Below are positions 18,181-26,158 of a stretch of DNA of 64,000 nt, one piece after another. This DNA is from JABDBL01 sp963845445 (GTDB taxonomy: Bacteria; Cyanobacteriota; Vampirovibrionia; Obscuribacterales; Obscuribacteraceae): contig CAWJSE010000002.1 in NCBI GenBank assembly GCA_963845445.1, forward strand, positions 682,001-746,000, written 5' to 3'. The notes beneath the pieces were generated by a model. The model saw only the letters and a program-made list of their open reading frames with translations. It was not told the origin of the DNA and did no database searches. The position numbers were made by a program, and so were the translations under genes. Position 1 is the first letter of the stretch. Each line of letters opens with the position of its first letter.

Positions 18181-18950
18181 GGCTTGTGCTCACTCAAGAA
18201 TTGAACGATACCAATGCATCAAACCGAGCCTTGCAAAAGCTCGATATTATTGTCCCAGTATACAATGAAGGGGATAACATCATACCAATGCTAAACTCTC
18301 TAAATAATTTCGTCAAAACACCATACCGCGTCTTAATCTGTTATGACCACGATACTGACAATACTATTGCGCCTGCTATTCAGTATCGTGACCGGACCAA
18401 TACCGAGATCGTTCTAATAAAAAATACCGGGCAGGGAGTTTTACAGGCTGTTCAATCAGGTTTTATGGCGAGTGATAGTAGCGCTGTTTTAGTATTTCCA
18501 GCCGATGACACATTCAACGCCAAAATCATAGATTCTATGGTCGCTTTATACAAACAAGGGTGTGAGATAGTAGCTGCCAGCAGATTTATTCCTGGCGGCT
18601 GTATGATAGGTTGTCCTTGGCTAAAAGCAATTTTGGTAAGAATTGCTGCCTTCCTTCTCTATTATTTTGCTCGTTTACCAACGCACGATCCTACTAGTGG
18701 TTTTCGCTTATTCTCACGCAAAGTACTAAATAAATTGCCGATCGAATCTCAACGGGGCTGGTGCTTTAGCCTGGAGTTATTAGTTAAATGTCACCGTTTA
18801 GGCTGGCGGGTTGGAGAAGTGCCAGCTCTGTGGTATGAGAGAACTAGTGGGCAGAGCCGTTTCTACGTCCTCAAATGGTTACCGGGATATCTAAGATGGT
18901 TTTTTTATGCCTTTGCCACTAGGCTAGCGGGAGAAAATAATGTTCGATAA
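18153..18950 (+). CDS. GT2-family glycosyltransferase (dolichyl-phosphate-mannose-synthase-like)
   Basis: The 265-residue enzyme has a GT-A fold. It starts with 'LDIIVPVYNEGDNIIPML', has the acidic 'FPADDTFNAKII' in place of DxD, then 'AASRFIPGG' and 'PTHDPTSGFRLFSRKVL', typical of DPM1/DPMS-like transferases that load a sugar on to a polyprenyl phosphate. The Trp/Arg-rich C-terminal segment ('FYVLKWLPGYLRWFFYAF') may be a membrane-contact helix. The ATG at 18153 lies inside the preceding gene; GTG at 18186, behind 'GAGGGAG', is a plausible alternative. It overlaps the next gene by 11 bases. Confidence 0.87.
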   Translation: MDRLCEGDIGLVLTQELNDTNASNRALQKLDIIVPVYNEGDNIIPMLNSLNNFVKTPYRVLICYDHDTDNTIAPAIQYRDRTNTEIVLIKNTGQGVLQAVQSGFMASDSSAVLVFPADDTFNAKIIDSMVALYKQGCEIVAASRFIPGGCMIGCPWLKAILVRIAAFLLYYFARLPTHDPTSGFRLFSRKVLNKLPIESQRGWCFSLELLVKCHRLGWRVGEVPALWYERTSGQSRFYVLKWLPGYLRWFFYAFATRLAGENNVR

Positions 18951-19167
18951 AGAGTTTATAGCTATATTGGCCTGTCCTGCCTGTAAAGAACCTCTAGAGA
19001 TGGCTAGCCCGGAGGTAATTATTAAAATTGTTCAAACTTTGAAAGAAGATAATTTGCCTCCTATAGAAGCCGGACTTCTGTGTAGAAGTCATAACCATGT
19101 TTTTATTGTTCAAGAAGGAGTGCCCGTTTTGCTATTAGATCAGTCAATTCCTATAGACTCTCTTTAA
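18940..19167 (+). CDS. Trm112-like zinc-ribbon protein
   Basis: The product is 75 residues and matches the Trm112p/UPF0434 (YcaR-like) family. It has 'FIAILACPACKEPLEM' with the paired cysteines, 'GLLCRSHNHVFIVQEGVPVLL' with the second cysteine and the terminal Ile/Val-Pro-Val-Leu pattern. In eukaryotes and archaea Trm112 is a partner that activates several methyltransferases; bacterial versions are less studied. Here it is embedded in a glycan operon that also encodes two methyltransferases, so a role as methyltransferase partner is a reasonable hypothesis. An insertion of roughly ten residues lies between the two halves. It overlaps the preceding gene. Confidence 0.85.
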   Translation: MFDKEFIAILACPACKEPLEMASPEVIIKIVQTLKEDNLPPIEAGLLCRSHNHVFIVQEGVPVLLLDQSIPIDSL

Positions 19168-19249
19168 TTCGGCTCAACAACAATAGTGAGTCTTTAGATA
19201 CTAGTTAGTCAAATTACAATATTTCATATCAAGATAAAATGAGGACAGA

Positions 19250-20269
19250 ATGGCGGCCAAAACTTATTTAATTACTGGTGGCAGTGGTTTTATAGGGTCT
19301 GCTCTAGCCAAAGCCCTCGTTCATTCTGGGCAGAATGTACGTATATTTGATAATCAATCGCGTGGTGCTACTCGCAGGTTGGCGCCTATTGAAAAAGAAT
19401 GTGAGCTGATCGAAGGAGATGTGCGCTCACCCGAACTAGTTGAAAAAGCGGTTCGGGGCGTAGACGTTGTCTGCCATCTGGCTTTTATTAATGGTACTGA
19501 ATTTTTTTATAGCAAGCCTGAATTAGTTCTAGATGTAGGAATCAAAGGCATTGTCAATGTCATTGATGCTTGTGTGAAACATAGCATTCCTGAACTAGTC
19601 ATAGCTTCAAGTTCAGAGGTCTATCAAACTCCTTTGAAAATACCAACAGCAGAGGATGTTCCCCTCAGTATTCCAGATGTTTTTAATCCAAGATACTCAT
19701 ATGCTACCGGAAAAATTATCTCTGAAGTAATGGGGATTAACTACGGTCGGAAGTATTTTGAGCGACTAATGATTTTTCGCCCTCACAATGTTTATGGTCC
19801 TGATATGGGTTGGGAGCACGTGCTTCCGCAATTTATTTTACGTATGAAACAATTAAGCTCACAATCAAGCGGTGTTCTAAAATTTCCCATACAGGGAACT
19901 GGCAAAGAATCACGGGCTTTTATATTCATAGATGATTTCATTGATGGGCTTATGCTTATGCTAAAGCTTGGCAAGCATCTGGAAATTTATCACCTCGGCA
20001 CAGACGACGAGGTAACTATTGAACGCCTTGCTCACTTAGTTGGAAAGCATTTTAACCGTGAGGTACAAGTAATTGCCGGGGAGGCAGCCTTAGGAGGTAC
20101 TTTGCGACGATGTCCAAATATTGATAAGATGAAGAAATTGGGCTTTTGCCCTCATTTGTCTTTAGAAAAGGGAATCGAGATTACTGCTGATTGGTATAAA
20201 AAAAATGATCACTTACAAGAAAATACTGAAAACGTTCATATTGAGAAAATAGAGAATAAAACATCATGA
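19250..20269 (+). CDS. NAD-dependent epimerase/dehydratase (extended SDR)
   Basis: This is a nucleotide-sugar epimerase/dehydratase of 339 residues. It has the 'YLITGGSGFIGSALA' glycine motif, 'VVCHLAF', the catalytic Ser region 'IASSSEVYQT' and the Tyr-x3-Lys pair in 'YSYATGKIISE'. The 'RPHNVYGPDMGWEHVLPQF' segment is typical of the UDP-glucose 4-epimerase/dTDP-glucose dehydratase group. The sugar substrate cannot be told from the motifs. The gene begins after an 82-base gap with 'GAGGACAG' before the ATG, so it may start a second transcript within the cluster. It ends in an ATGA overlap with the C-methyltransferase gene. Confidence 0.9.
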   Translation: MAAKTYLITGGSGFIGSALAKALVHSGQNVRIFDNQSRGATRRLAPIEKECELIEGDVRSPELVEKAVRGVDVVCHLAFINGTEFFYSKPELVLDVGIKGIVNVIDACVKHSIPELVIASSSEVYQTPLKIPTAEDVPLSIPDVFNPRYSYATGKIISEVMGINYGRKYFERLMIFRPHNVYGPDMGWEHVLPQFILRMKQLSSQSSGVLKFPIQGTGKESRAFIFIDDFIDGLMLMLKLGKHLEIYHLGTDDEVTIERLAHLVGKHFNREVQVIAGEAALGGTLRRCPNIDKMKKLGFCPHLSLEKGIEITADWYKKNDHLQENTENVHIEKIENKTS

Positions 20270-21537
20270 AAAATACCGCTTTATTAACTATTGGTACTGG
20301 TTCCAGTTTAGTCGTAACTAAATGCCAGATTTGTGATAGTAAAAATCTCGAACCAATTCTATTTCTGGGTTATCTACCCCCCGTAAACACCATGCCAGCA
20401 ATAGGCAGTCGCCCGCAGGAACAGGCAAGCTACCCGGCCGAGCTTCTAAGCTGCCAAAATTGCCATCTGGTGCAAATGGGTTTAATAGTTGATCCTCAGA
20501 TTTTATTCCCACCCGAGTATCCCTATGCCAGCAATTCAACCAAAATTTTACGTGAAAATTTTGCTGAATTATACCGCGAATGTTTATCGCTAATAAGCTT
20601 GAATGAAAAAGACATGGTACTAGACATAGGTTCAAACGACGGCACCCTCTTGAATAACTTTAAAGATGGCGGACATAGGGTTCAGGGGGTCGAACCAACC
20701 TTAATGGGCAACAAAGCTATAGAGCATGGCATTCCCACAGAAAGAGCATTTTTTAATATTGAAACAGCCAAACGTCTAAGGGAATCAGTTGGACCGGCAA
20801 AAGTTATTACAGCCACCAATGTTTTTGCCCATATCGAAAACGTGCATGAAATAGTTGATGCAATCATTAATGTGCTGGCGGAAGATGGGATATTTATATC
20901 AGAATCACATTATCTACTAGGCCTTATCGAAACATTGCAATATGACACTATTTATCATGAGCACTTGCGGTATTACTCGCTTTCCAGCCTCAACTATTTG
21001 CTTAACCAGCATGGACTGGAAATAATACATGCTAAACGAATTCCTACTCACGGCGGTTCCATTCGTGTATATGCTGCCAGAAAAAAATATCATCAAGTTC
21101 AGCCTACAGTTGAAAAAATGCTTGCTGCAGAAGCAGCTTCCGGTCTCCATACAAATTTGCTTACTGAATTTAGATCACGCGTAATGCTTTCTAAATTGGC
21201 ATTGCACAAACTCTTATATTCTATTAAAGATAAAGGACAAAGAATCTTTGGTGTGGGGGCGCCTTCTCGTGCCAGCACTTTAATTAATTACGTCGGTTTA
21301 GATGACGCCATACTAGACTGCGTGGTTGAAATAAAAACCTCGCCTAAAGTTGATAAATATATGCCTGGAACAATAATTCCTGTGGTAGACGAGCAACGTC
21401 TTTTTGACGAACAACCTGAATATGCACTACTGCTGTCATGGCACATCGCCGATGAACTCATCCACAATCTGCGAAAGAAAGGTTTTAAAGGAAAATATAT
21501 AATTCCCCTTCCTTCACCATCTATCAAAGACAATTGA
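20266..21537 (+). CDS. NDP-hexose C-methyltransferase-like SAM methyltransferase
   Basis: The 423-residue protein has the three-part layout of the TylCIII-type sugar C-methyltransferases. First is an N-terminal zinc-binding domain (Methyltransf_13) with 'CQICDS' and 'LLSCQNCHLVQ'. A SAM-binding domain follows, with 'VLDIGSNDGTLL' and 'YHEHLRYYSLSSLNYLL'. The C-terminal Methyltransf_14 domain has 'FGVGAPSRASTLINYVGL' and 'KYMPGTIIPV'. Such enzymes add a methyl branch to a keto-deoxy sugar nucleotide. Together with the epimerase and the nucleotide-sugar dehydrogenase this suggests a branched or methylated surface sugar. Its ATG overlaps the epimerase stop codon, so the pair is coupled. It is the last gene of the operon and is convergent with the BMP cluster. 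Confidence 0.88.
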   Translation: MKNTALLTIGTGSSLVVTKCQICDSKNLEPILFLGYLPPVNTMPAIGSRPQEQASYPAELLSCQNCHLVQMGLIVDPQILFPPEYPYASNSTKILRENFAELYRECLSLISLNEKDMVLDIGSNDGTLLNNFKDGGHRVQGVEPTLMGNKAIEHGIPTERAFFNIETAKRLRESVGPAKVITATNVFAHIENVHEIVDAIINVLAEDGIFISESHYLLGLIETLQYDTIYHEHLRYYSLSSLNYLLNQHGLEIIHAKRIPTHGGSIRVYAARKKYHQVQPTVEKMLAAEAASGLHTNLLTEFRSRVMLSKLALHKLLYSIKDKGQRIFGVGAPSRASTLINYVGLDDAILDCVVEIKTSPKVDKYMPGTIIPVVDEQRLFDEQPEYALLLSWHIADELIHNLRKKGFKGKYIIPLPSPSIKDN

Positions 21538-21546
21538 TATATGGCC

Positions 21547-22650
21547 TTACTTAGTGGCCGATAAACTACCGTGAACACCGGAAACTAAAAAGTTTATATT
21601 ATTCAACCAATGTTGGTCCGCATCTTGACCAGCCGGCAATTGTAATTTTCCATCCCTATCTTTCAAGGGGCCTCTAAAAATAACGAAGTTACCGCTCTTA
21701 ATAGCATTCTCTGTGGCTAATACTTTATCACGCACATTCTTAGGTACAGCCTGACCAAAATCAGCTAATTTGCAATAGCCACCTTTTAAGCCTTGTTTGT
21801 ATGAGACGGGCTTCCAAGTATGATTAATAACTGATTCAGTAATTTTGACGAAAAGGGGACCCCAATCTTGGCAGGCGCCAGTTAACCAGCCCTTTGGAGC
21901 CAGCGAATGACCGTCGGTATAATAACCACACGAATAGATCCCGAATTTTTCACATGTCCGCAAAACTGTATTTTGATTATCTTGAGCGTGAGCTATAACG
22001 TCACAACCGTCATCAACTAAAGTCTTTACCGCATCAGCTTCCATTGGAGGATCAGACCAAGTATTAATCCATATAACGCGGGTTTCTATTTTTGGATTTA
22101 CCGATTTTGCACCAAGCGTAAAGGAATTTATGGCGGCCAATATTTGATTTATGGGGTGTGCAGCAATAAAGCCAAGCTTATTACTCTTAGTCATGTATCC
22201 CGCCACAATGCCAGCCAAATACATGGGCTCATACAAACGTGTGAAGTAAGTACCGATATTTTTGCTCGAGTACTCACGATTAACCTGCATAAATGTAACT
22301 TCAGGATGGCGCCCAGCCACCCGTATCACTGGCTCAAGATAGCCATAAGAGGCTGTAAAGATAAGGCGGCAGCCTTGCGAGATCATTCTTTCTAGTACTC
22401 GCTCAGCTTCAGCGCTCTCAGGTATCTTTTCAGCAATTATTGTTTGAACACGATCACCCAATTTATTTTCTAAATATAGCCTGCCTTGATTGGTGGAATA
22501 ATTCCAGCCCCAATCAGAGACGGGTCCAACTGCAAGAAAACCAACCTTTAAAACATTCTGCTGAGTAGCTGCAGTGGAAGAAGGTAAACGAAGAATGAAA
22601 TTCATAAGACAAACAGCGAATAGGATGCTAATTGATAACAGGAATCGCAC
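21547..22650 (-). CDS. BMP/PnrA-family solute-binding protein (paralogue 1)
   Basis: This is a 367-residue exported substrate-binding protein of the basic-membrane-protein family (type 1 periplasmic binding fold). A signal peptide covers about residues 1-28. Family motifs are 'VGPVSDWGWNYSTNQGRLYL', 'RLIFTASYGYLEP', 'YLAGIVAGYMTKSNKLGFIA', 'SFTLGAKSVNP', 'WINTWSDPPMEADAVKTL' and 'GACQDWGPLFVKI'. Relatives of this subgroup bind purines or nucleosides for uptake by ABC importers. It is the most divergent and the last of the four leftward copies; no permease or ATPase gene lies beside it. The mature N-terminus lacks an obvious lipobox, so it may be periplasmic. Confidence 0.9.
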   Translation of the reverse strand: MRFLLSISILFAVCLMNFILRLPSSTAATQQNVLKVGFLAVGPVSDWGWNYSTNQGRLYLENKLGDRVQTIIAEKIPESAEAERVLERMISQGCRLIFTASYGYLEPVIRVAGRHPEVTFMQVNREYSSKNIGTYFTRLYEPMYLAGIVAGYMTKSNKLGFIAAHPINQILAAINSFTLGAKSVNPKIETRVIWINTWSDPPMEADAVKTLVDDGCDVIAHAQDNQNTVLRTCEKFGIYSCGYYTDGHSLAPKGWLTGACQDWGPLFVKITESVINHTWKPVSYKQGLKGGYCKLADFGQAVPKNVRDKVLATENAIKSGNFVIFRGPLKDRDGKLQLPAGQDADQHWLNNINFLVSGVHGSLSATK

Positions 22651-22686
22651 GGCTTTGGTCCTCTTTATTTAGACGGTTTTATCGAT

Positions 22687-23397
22687 CTATTTTTTGGGAA
22701 TACTTCCTTCTATTCCCTCTACTACCCAATCCATTGTTTCTAAATAGTAGCTATCAGCTATTTTTCCTGCAGGTATTTTTACTACACCTTCTCTGTTTTT
22801 AATAGGGCCTTTGAAAACAAAGAATTTGCCCATTTTAATCTTTTGAAATGCAGCCAATGCTTCTTTTTGTACTGCCACAGGAACAGCTGATCCGAAGGAA
22901 GACAATTGGATACAGTTGTCTTTGGGTCCATATCTATTATTTTCCGGCTTCCAAGAATGATCTAATATCGACTGAACAAACTTCACATATAGCGGTCCCC
23001 AATTCCATTTTGATCCTGTTAGCCAACCATGCGGCGCAAGATGAGAAAGGTCAGCATGTGAACCAACGGAATATAAATTATTTTTTTCAGCCACTGTTAC
23101 CACTGCCACACTACTATCCGATTGAGACATCAAAACATCCACGCCTTGATCAATCAAACTTTTAGCCGCTTCAGCTTCTAAAACAGGATCATGCCAGCTA
23201 TTTGTCCATACCATATGCACTTTTACTTTAGGATTAACTGAATGTGCACCCAGAGTAAATGCATTAAGACTTACCAAGAGAGGAGGCACCGGATGTGCTC
23301 CTACATAACCTATTTCATTTTTCTTAGTCATTCTACCGGCTACAATACCAGCGACGTAATTTGGGTCATGTTGGCTAGCAAAATACGTGCCTATATT
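22687..23397 (-). CDS. BMP/PnrA-family solute-binding protein (paralogue 2), C-terminal part (frameshifted)
   Basis: This frame encodes the C-terminal two-thirds of a BMP protein: 'RMTKKNEIGYVGAHPVPP', 'NAFTLGAHSVNPKVKV', 'SKWNWGPLYVKFVQS' and a terminal 'MDWVVEGIEGSIPKK'. All of these are shared with the neighbouring paralogues. It has no proper start of its own. Adding one base to the T5 run at 23396-23400 (A5 on the coding strand) yields 'EKNIGTYFASQHDP', matching '(K)N(V/I)GTYFA..(H)DP' in the sister proteins. That joins it to the upstream fragment, for a total of 365 residues, the family length in this cluster. Confidence 0.85.
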   Translation of the reverse strand, partial: NIGTYFASQHDPNYVAGIVAGRMTKKNEIGYVGAHPVPPLLVSLNAFTLGAHSVNPKVKVHMVWTNSWHDPVLEAEAAKSLIDQGVDVLMSQSDSSVAVVTVAEKNNLYSVGSHADLSHLAPHGWLTGSKWNWGPLYVKFVQSILDHSWKPENNRYGPKDNCIQLSSFGSAVPVAVQKEALAAFQKIKMGKFFVFKGPIKNREGVVKIPAGKIADSYYLETMDWVVEGIEGSIPKK

Positions 23398-23782
23398 TTT
23401 CGTTGGATGTAGGGCCCGCCTGCATAATGATTATGTCAGGATGCCGTGCTGCTACCCGTAATGCCGGCTCTAAATAACCATAGGAAGTGGCAAAAATGAC
23501 CTTATTTCCTTGGGCAATCATCTTTTCCATCACACGCTCAATTTCAGCACTTTCGGGTACATTTTCCACAAGTGTTGTATGCACTTGCCCAGGCATATGT
23601 TTTTCTAAATAGAAACGCCCCTGATCGTGAGCATAATTCCAACCATAATCTAAGTGCGAACCGACGAGAATAAAACCAACCTGCAGCAGCTTTTGTTCTA
23701 TTTCGCAATCGGTTGGTAGCTTACTGGCACTAAGGAAGCTCAATAGTAAACCGGCGATTAATAAAATAGATTTCTTTGTCAT
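23375..23782 (-). CDS. BMP/PnrA-family solute-binding protein (paralogue 2), N-terminal part
   Basis: This fragment has the signal peptide ('SILLIAGLLLSFLSASKLP') and the first third of a BMP domain ('VGSHLDYGWNYAHDQGRFYL', 'ENVPESAEIERVMEKMIAQG', 'VIFATSYGYLEPALRVAARH'). It then runs into 'SNEKYRHVFC' and stop. I set the start at ATG 23782, which opens the signal peptide and has 'TGGGAAAT' before it; the frame extends upstream but the extra residues look non-coding. The break is explained by one missing base at 23396-23400. The gene lies 22 bases downstream of paralogue 3 and is probably co-transcribed with it. Confidence 0.85.
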   Translation of the reverse strand: MTKKSILLIAGLLLSFLSASKLPTDCEIEQKLLQVGFILVGSHLDYGWNYAHDQGRFYLEKHMPGQVHTTLVENVPESAEIERVMEKMIAQGNKVIFATSYGYLEPALRVAARHPDIIIMQAGPTSNEKYRHVFC

Positions 23783-23804
23783 AGCATATTTCCCATTGTC
23801 TCTT

Positions 23805-24956
23805 TTATTTTGTCCGTGTGTTCTCTCTAGGCAATGCTCCCTGCACACCGGACACCACCCAATCTATTTGTGCAAGATACTTAGCATCCGCTATTTGACC
23901 AGCTGGTATTTTTAAAACGCCTTCTCTATCTCGTATAGGTCCTTTGAAAACTATAGATTTACCAGTCTTTAACTCTTCAAAGATTTCTAAGGCATTTTTC
24001 TGCACAGCTTTTGGCACCACTGAACCAAATAACGATAATTGTACATAGCCTTCTTTGGCATCGTATCTGCTATCTGCTCGTTGCCAAGTATTGTCTAGAA
24101 TAGAACGAATGATTTTGACATAGAGGGGGCCCCAATTCCATTTTGCGCCGGTTAGCCACCCTGTACTAGCAAGATTATTTAAATCTGCAGGGCAGGCCAC
24201 TGAGTATAAATGTTTTCTTTCAGCTGCCTGCAAAACACTAACTGGACTATCAAGATTAGCAAATACAATATCAGCTCCCGTTTCCGTCAGACTATTAACA
24301 GCTTCTACCTCAAGCGCTGGATCGTGCCAGCTATTTGTCCAAAGCATAATGATTTTGGCTTTGGGATTAACCGCATGCACTCCTAAAGTAAAGGCATTTA
24401 GATTCACTAACAAAGGCGGCACCGGGTGGGCTCCAATATAGCCTATCTTATTCACCTTAGTCATTCGTCCAGCAACAATACCCGCCACATAAATAGGATC
24501 ATGCGGATCAGCAAAATAAGTACCCACATTCTTTACTGGTAGCGGATCAAGTCGAAGTCCTGCATGCAAAATTATTATCTCAGGGTGCCTTACCGCCACT
24601 TTCAGAGCAGACTCTAAATAACCATAAGCGGTGGCGAAAATAACTTTATCACCTTGAGCAATCATCCTTTCCATCACACGCTCTACTTCAGCATTTTCAG
24701 GAACGTTTTCTACAACTGTTGTCTCTACTTGCCCCGGTAAATGTTTTTCTAAATAAAGACGTCCTTGATCATGCAAATAGTTCCAGCCATAATCGTAACG
24801 AGAGGCAACTAAGATAAAACCGATCTTTAAGGGCCTTTGGTTTATTTCTCCGGTGCAAGCTAAATTGCTCGAATAAATAAAACCCGATATCAGAGCAGCA
24901 ATAAACGAAAGAGCCACTCTTATTAGACTTTCTTTGCCTTGATTTATGCTATTCAT
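23805..24956 (-). CDS. BMP/PnrA-family solute-binding protein (paralogue 3)
   Basis: This is a 383-residue exported BMP-family binding protein. The signal peptide ends near 'SSNLACTGE'; the Cys there could be a lipidation site but the lipobox is weak. Motifs are 'VASRYDYGWNYLHDQGRLYL', 'ENVPENAEVERVMERMIAQG', 'TYFADPHDPIYVAGIVAGRM', 'AFTLGVHAVNPKAKI' and 'AKWNWGPLYVKIIRS'. I chose ATG 24956 because it overlaps the stop of the upstream paralogue (ATGA), which implies coupled translation. The nearest relative is paralogue 2, and the pair looks like a recent duplication. The family binds small hydrophilic ligands such as nucleosides or purines; this copy's ligand is unknown. Confidence 0.9.
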   Translation of the reverse strand: MNSINQGKESLIRVALSFIAALISGFIYSSNLACTGEINQRPLKIGFILVASRYDYGWNYLHDQGRLYLEKHLPGQVETTVVENVPENAEVERVMERMIAQGDKVIFATAYGYLESALKVAVRHPEIIILHAGLRLDPLPVKNVGTYFADPHDPIYVAGIVAGRMTKVNKIGYIGAHPVPPLLVNLNAFTLGVHAVNPKAKIIMLWTNSWHDPALEVEAVNSLTETGADIVFANLDSPVSVLQAAERKHLYSVACPADLNNLASTGWLTGAKWNWGPLYVKIIRSILDNTWQRADSRYDAKEGYVQLSLFGSVVPKAVQKNALEIFEELKTGKSIVFKGPIRDREGVLKIPAGQIADAKYLAQIDWVVSGVQGALPRENTRTK

Positions 24957-26053
24957 TTTTGCTTTGGCATTGAACCTTCTATGCCGGATACTACCCAATT
25001 CATATTGGCTATTTCGGTATCACTCAACACCCGCCCGTTTTCTATTTTTAAATTGCCATCGCGATCTTTCAGTGGTCCTTTGAATATTTTCAATTTGCCA
25101 TCAGAAATATTTTTCATAGTTATTTCAGCTTCTTTTCTCACAGAGGTTGGCACCATCTTGCCACAGGGACAAAGTCCTACATACCCATGTTTAGTATCGT
25201 AGATGGTATTGTTAGCTCTCCAGGTGTGATCAATCACAGACTGGCTGATTTTTACATATAATGGGCCCCAATTAAAATATTCTCCAGTTATCCAGCTTTG
25301 CGGTGCAAATTTGCTGAGATCAACGCTTTGACCTATGCTAAAGACATGACTGGCATTGCAAGTTTTTATTGTTGTCAACGAGCTGTCAAGAATAGAGGAT
25401 ACAATATCTACTCCTGAGTCTATTAGCCCCTTTGTAGCTTCAACTTCGAGTGTGGCGTCTTCCCATGTGTTAAGCCAAACTGCTTTCACAATTACCTTGG
25501 GGTTGACCGATTGCGCTCCCAAGGCATAAGCATTTAAACAAGCAATCAAAAGCGGCACAGGGTGTCCGCCTATATAGCCTAATTTATTAGTCTTTGTCAT
25601 TTTGCCAGCGACGATACCAGCGGCGTAATAGGGTTCATATTGTCTAACGTCATAAGTACCCGCGTTTTTTACTGATGCCGGCACTGATCGTTGACATTGC
25701 ATAATGATTATTTCCGGATGTCTAGCTGCCGCCCTGATGGCTGGTTCTAAATAACCATATGAGGTTGTAAAAATGAGCTTATTACCCTGCGCAATCAGCT
25801 TTTCTATCACACGTTCAACTTCTCCACTTTCTGGAACATTCTCAACAAAGGTAGTGCTGACTTTTCCAGCCATTGCTTTTTCAAGAAATAAACGTCCTTG
25901 ATCATGGGCATAATTCCAGCCCATATCATTACCACGACCAACAAGAATGAAAGCAACCTTTAATGGTTCCTTCTTAATTTCACTATTGGCAATTACCGGA
26001 CGTATAGACCAAATCAATAAAGTGATTGTCAAAACAATAATCGTTCTTTGCAT
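24953..26053 (-). CDS. BMP/PnrA-family solute-binding protein (paralogue 4)
   Basis: This 366-residue binding protein starts the leftward BMP operon. A signal peptide covers about residues 1-22 ('LTITLLIWSIRPVIANSE'). Core motifs are 'VGRGNDMGWNYAHDQGRLFL', 'LIFTTSYGYLEPAIRAAARH', 'YYAAGIVAGKMTKTNKLGYI', 'AYALGAQSVNPKVIV', 'GEYFNWGPLYVKISQS' and the C-terminal 'MNWVVSGIEGSMPKQK'. A 105-base intergenic region separates it from the divergent paralogue 5 and should contain both promoters. Its stop codon overlaps the start of paralogue 3. Confidence 0.9.
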   Translation of the reverse strand: MQRTIIVLTITLLIWSIRPVIANSEIKKEPLKVAFILVGRGNDMGWNYAHDQGRLFLEKAMAGKVSTTFVENVPESGEVERVIEKLIAQGNKLIFTTSYGYLEPAIRAAARHPEIIIMQCQRSVPASVKNAGTYDVRQYEPYYAAGIVAGKMTKTNKLGYIGGHPVPLLIACLNAYALGAQSVNPKVIVKAVWLNTWEDATLEVEATKGLIDSGVDIVSSILDSSLTTIKTCNASHVFSIGQSVDLSKFAPQSWITGEYFNWGPLYVKISQSVIDHTWRANNTIYDTKHGYVGLCPCGKMVPTSVRKEAEITMKNISDGKLKIFKGPLKDRDGNLKIENGRVLSDTEIANMNWVVSGIEGSMPKQK

Positions 26054-26158
26054 GCAGTGGAAGTCTCCAATGAATAAGGTCTAATTTATCCTAATGATAA
26101 AGCTAGATTATACTTAGCAAGAGTAAATCTACTTAAGCATAACGAGCAATAGGGCTTT

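Noticed and set aside
22687..23848. Calling BMP paralogue 2 (and the other five split genes) pseudogenes
   Set aside because: Each is repaired by one base in a homopolymer and has no other lesion; sequencing error explains the pattern better than decay.
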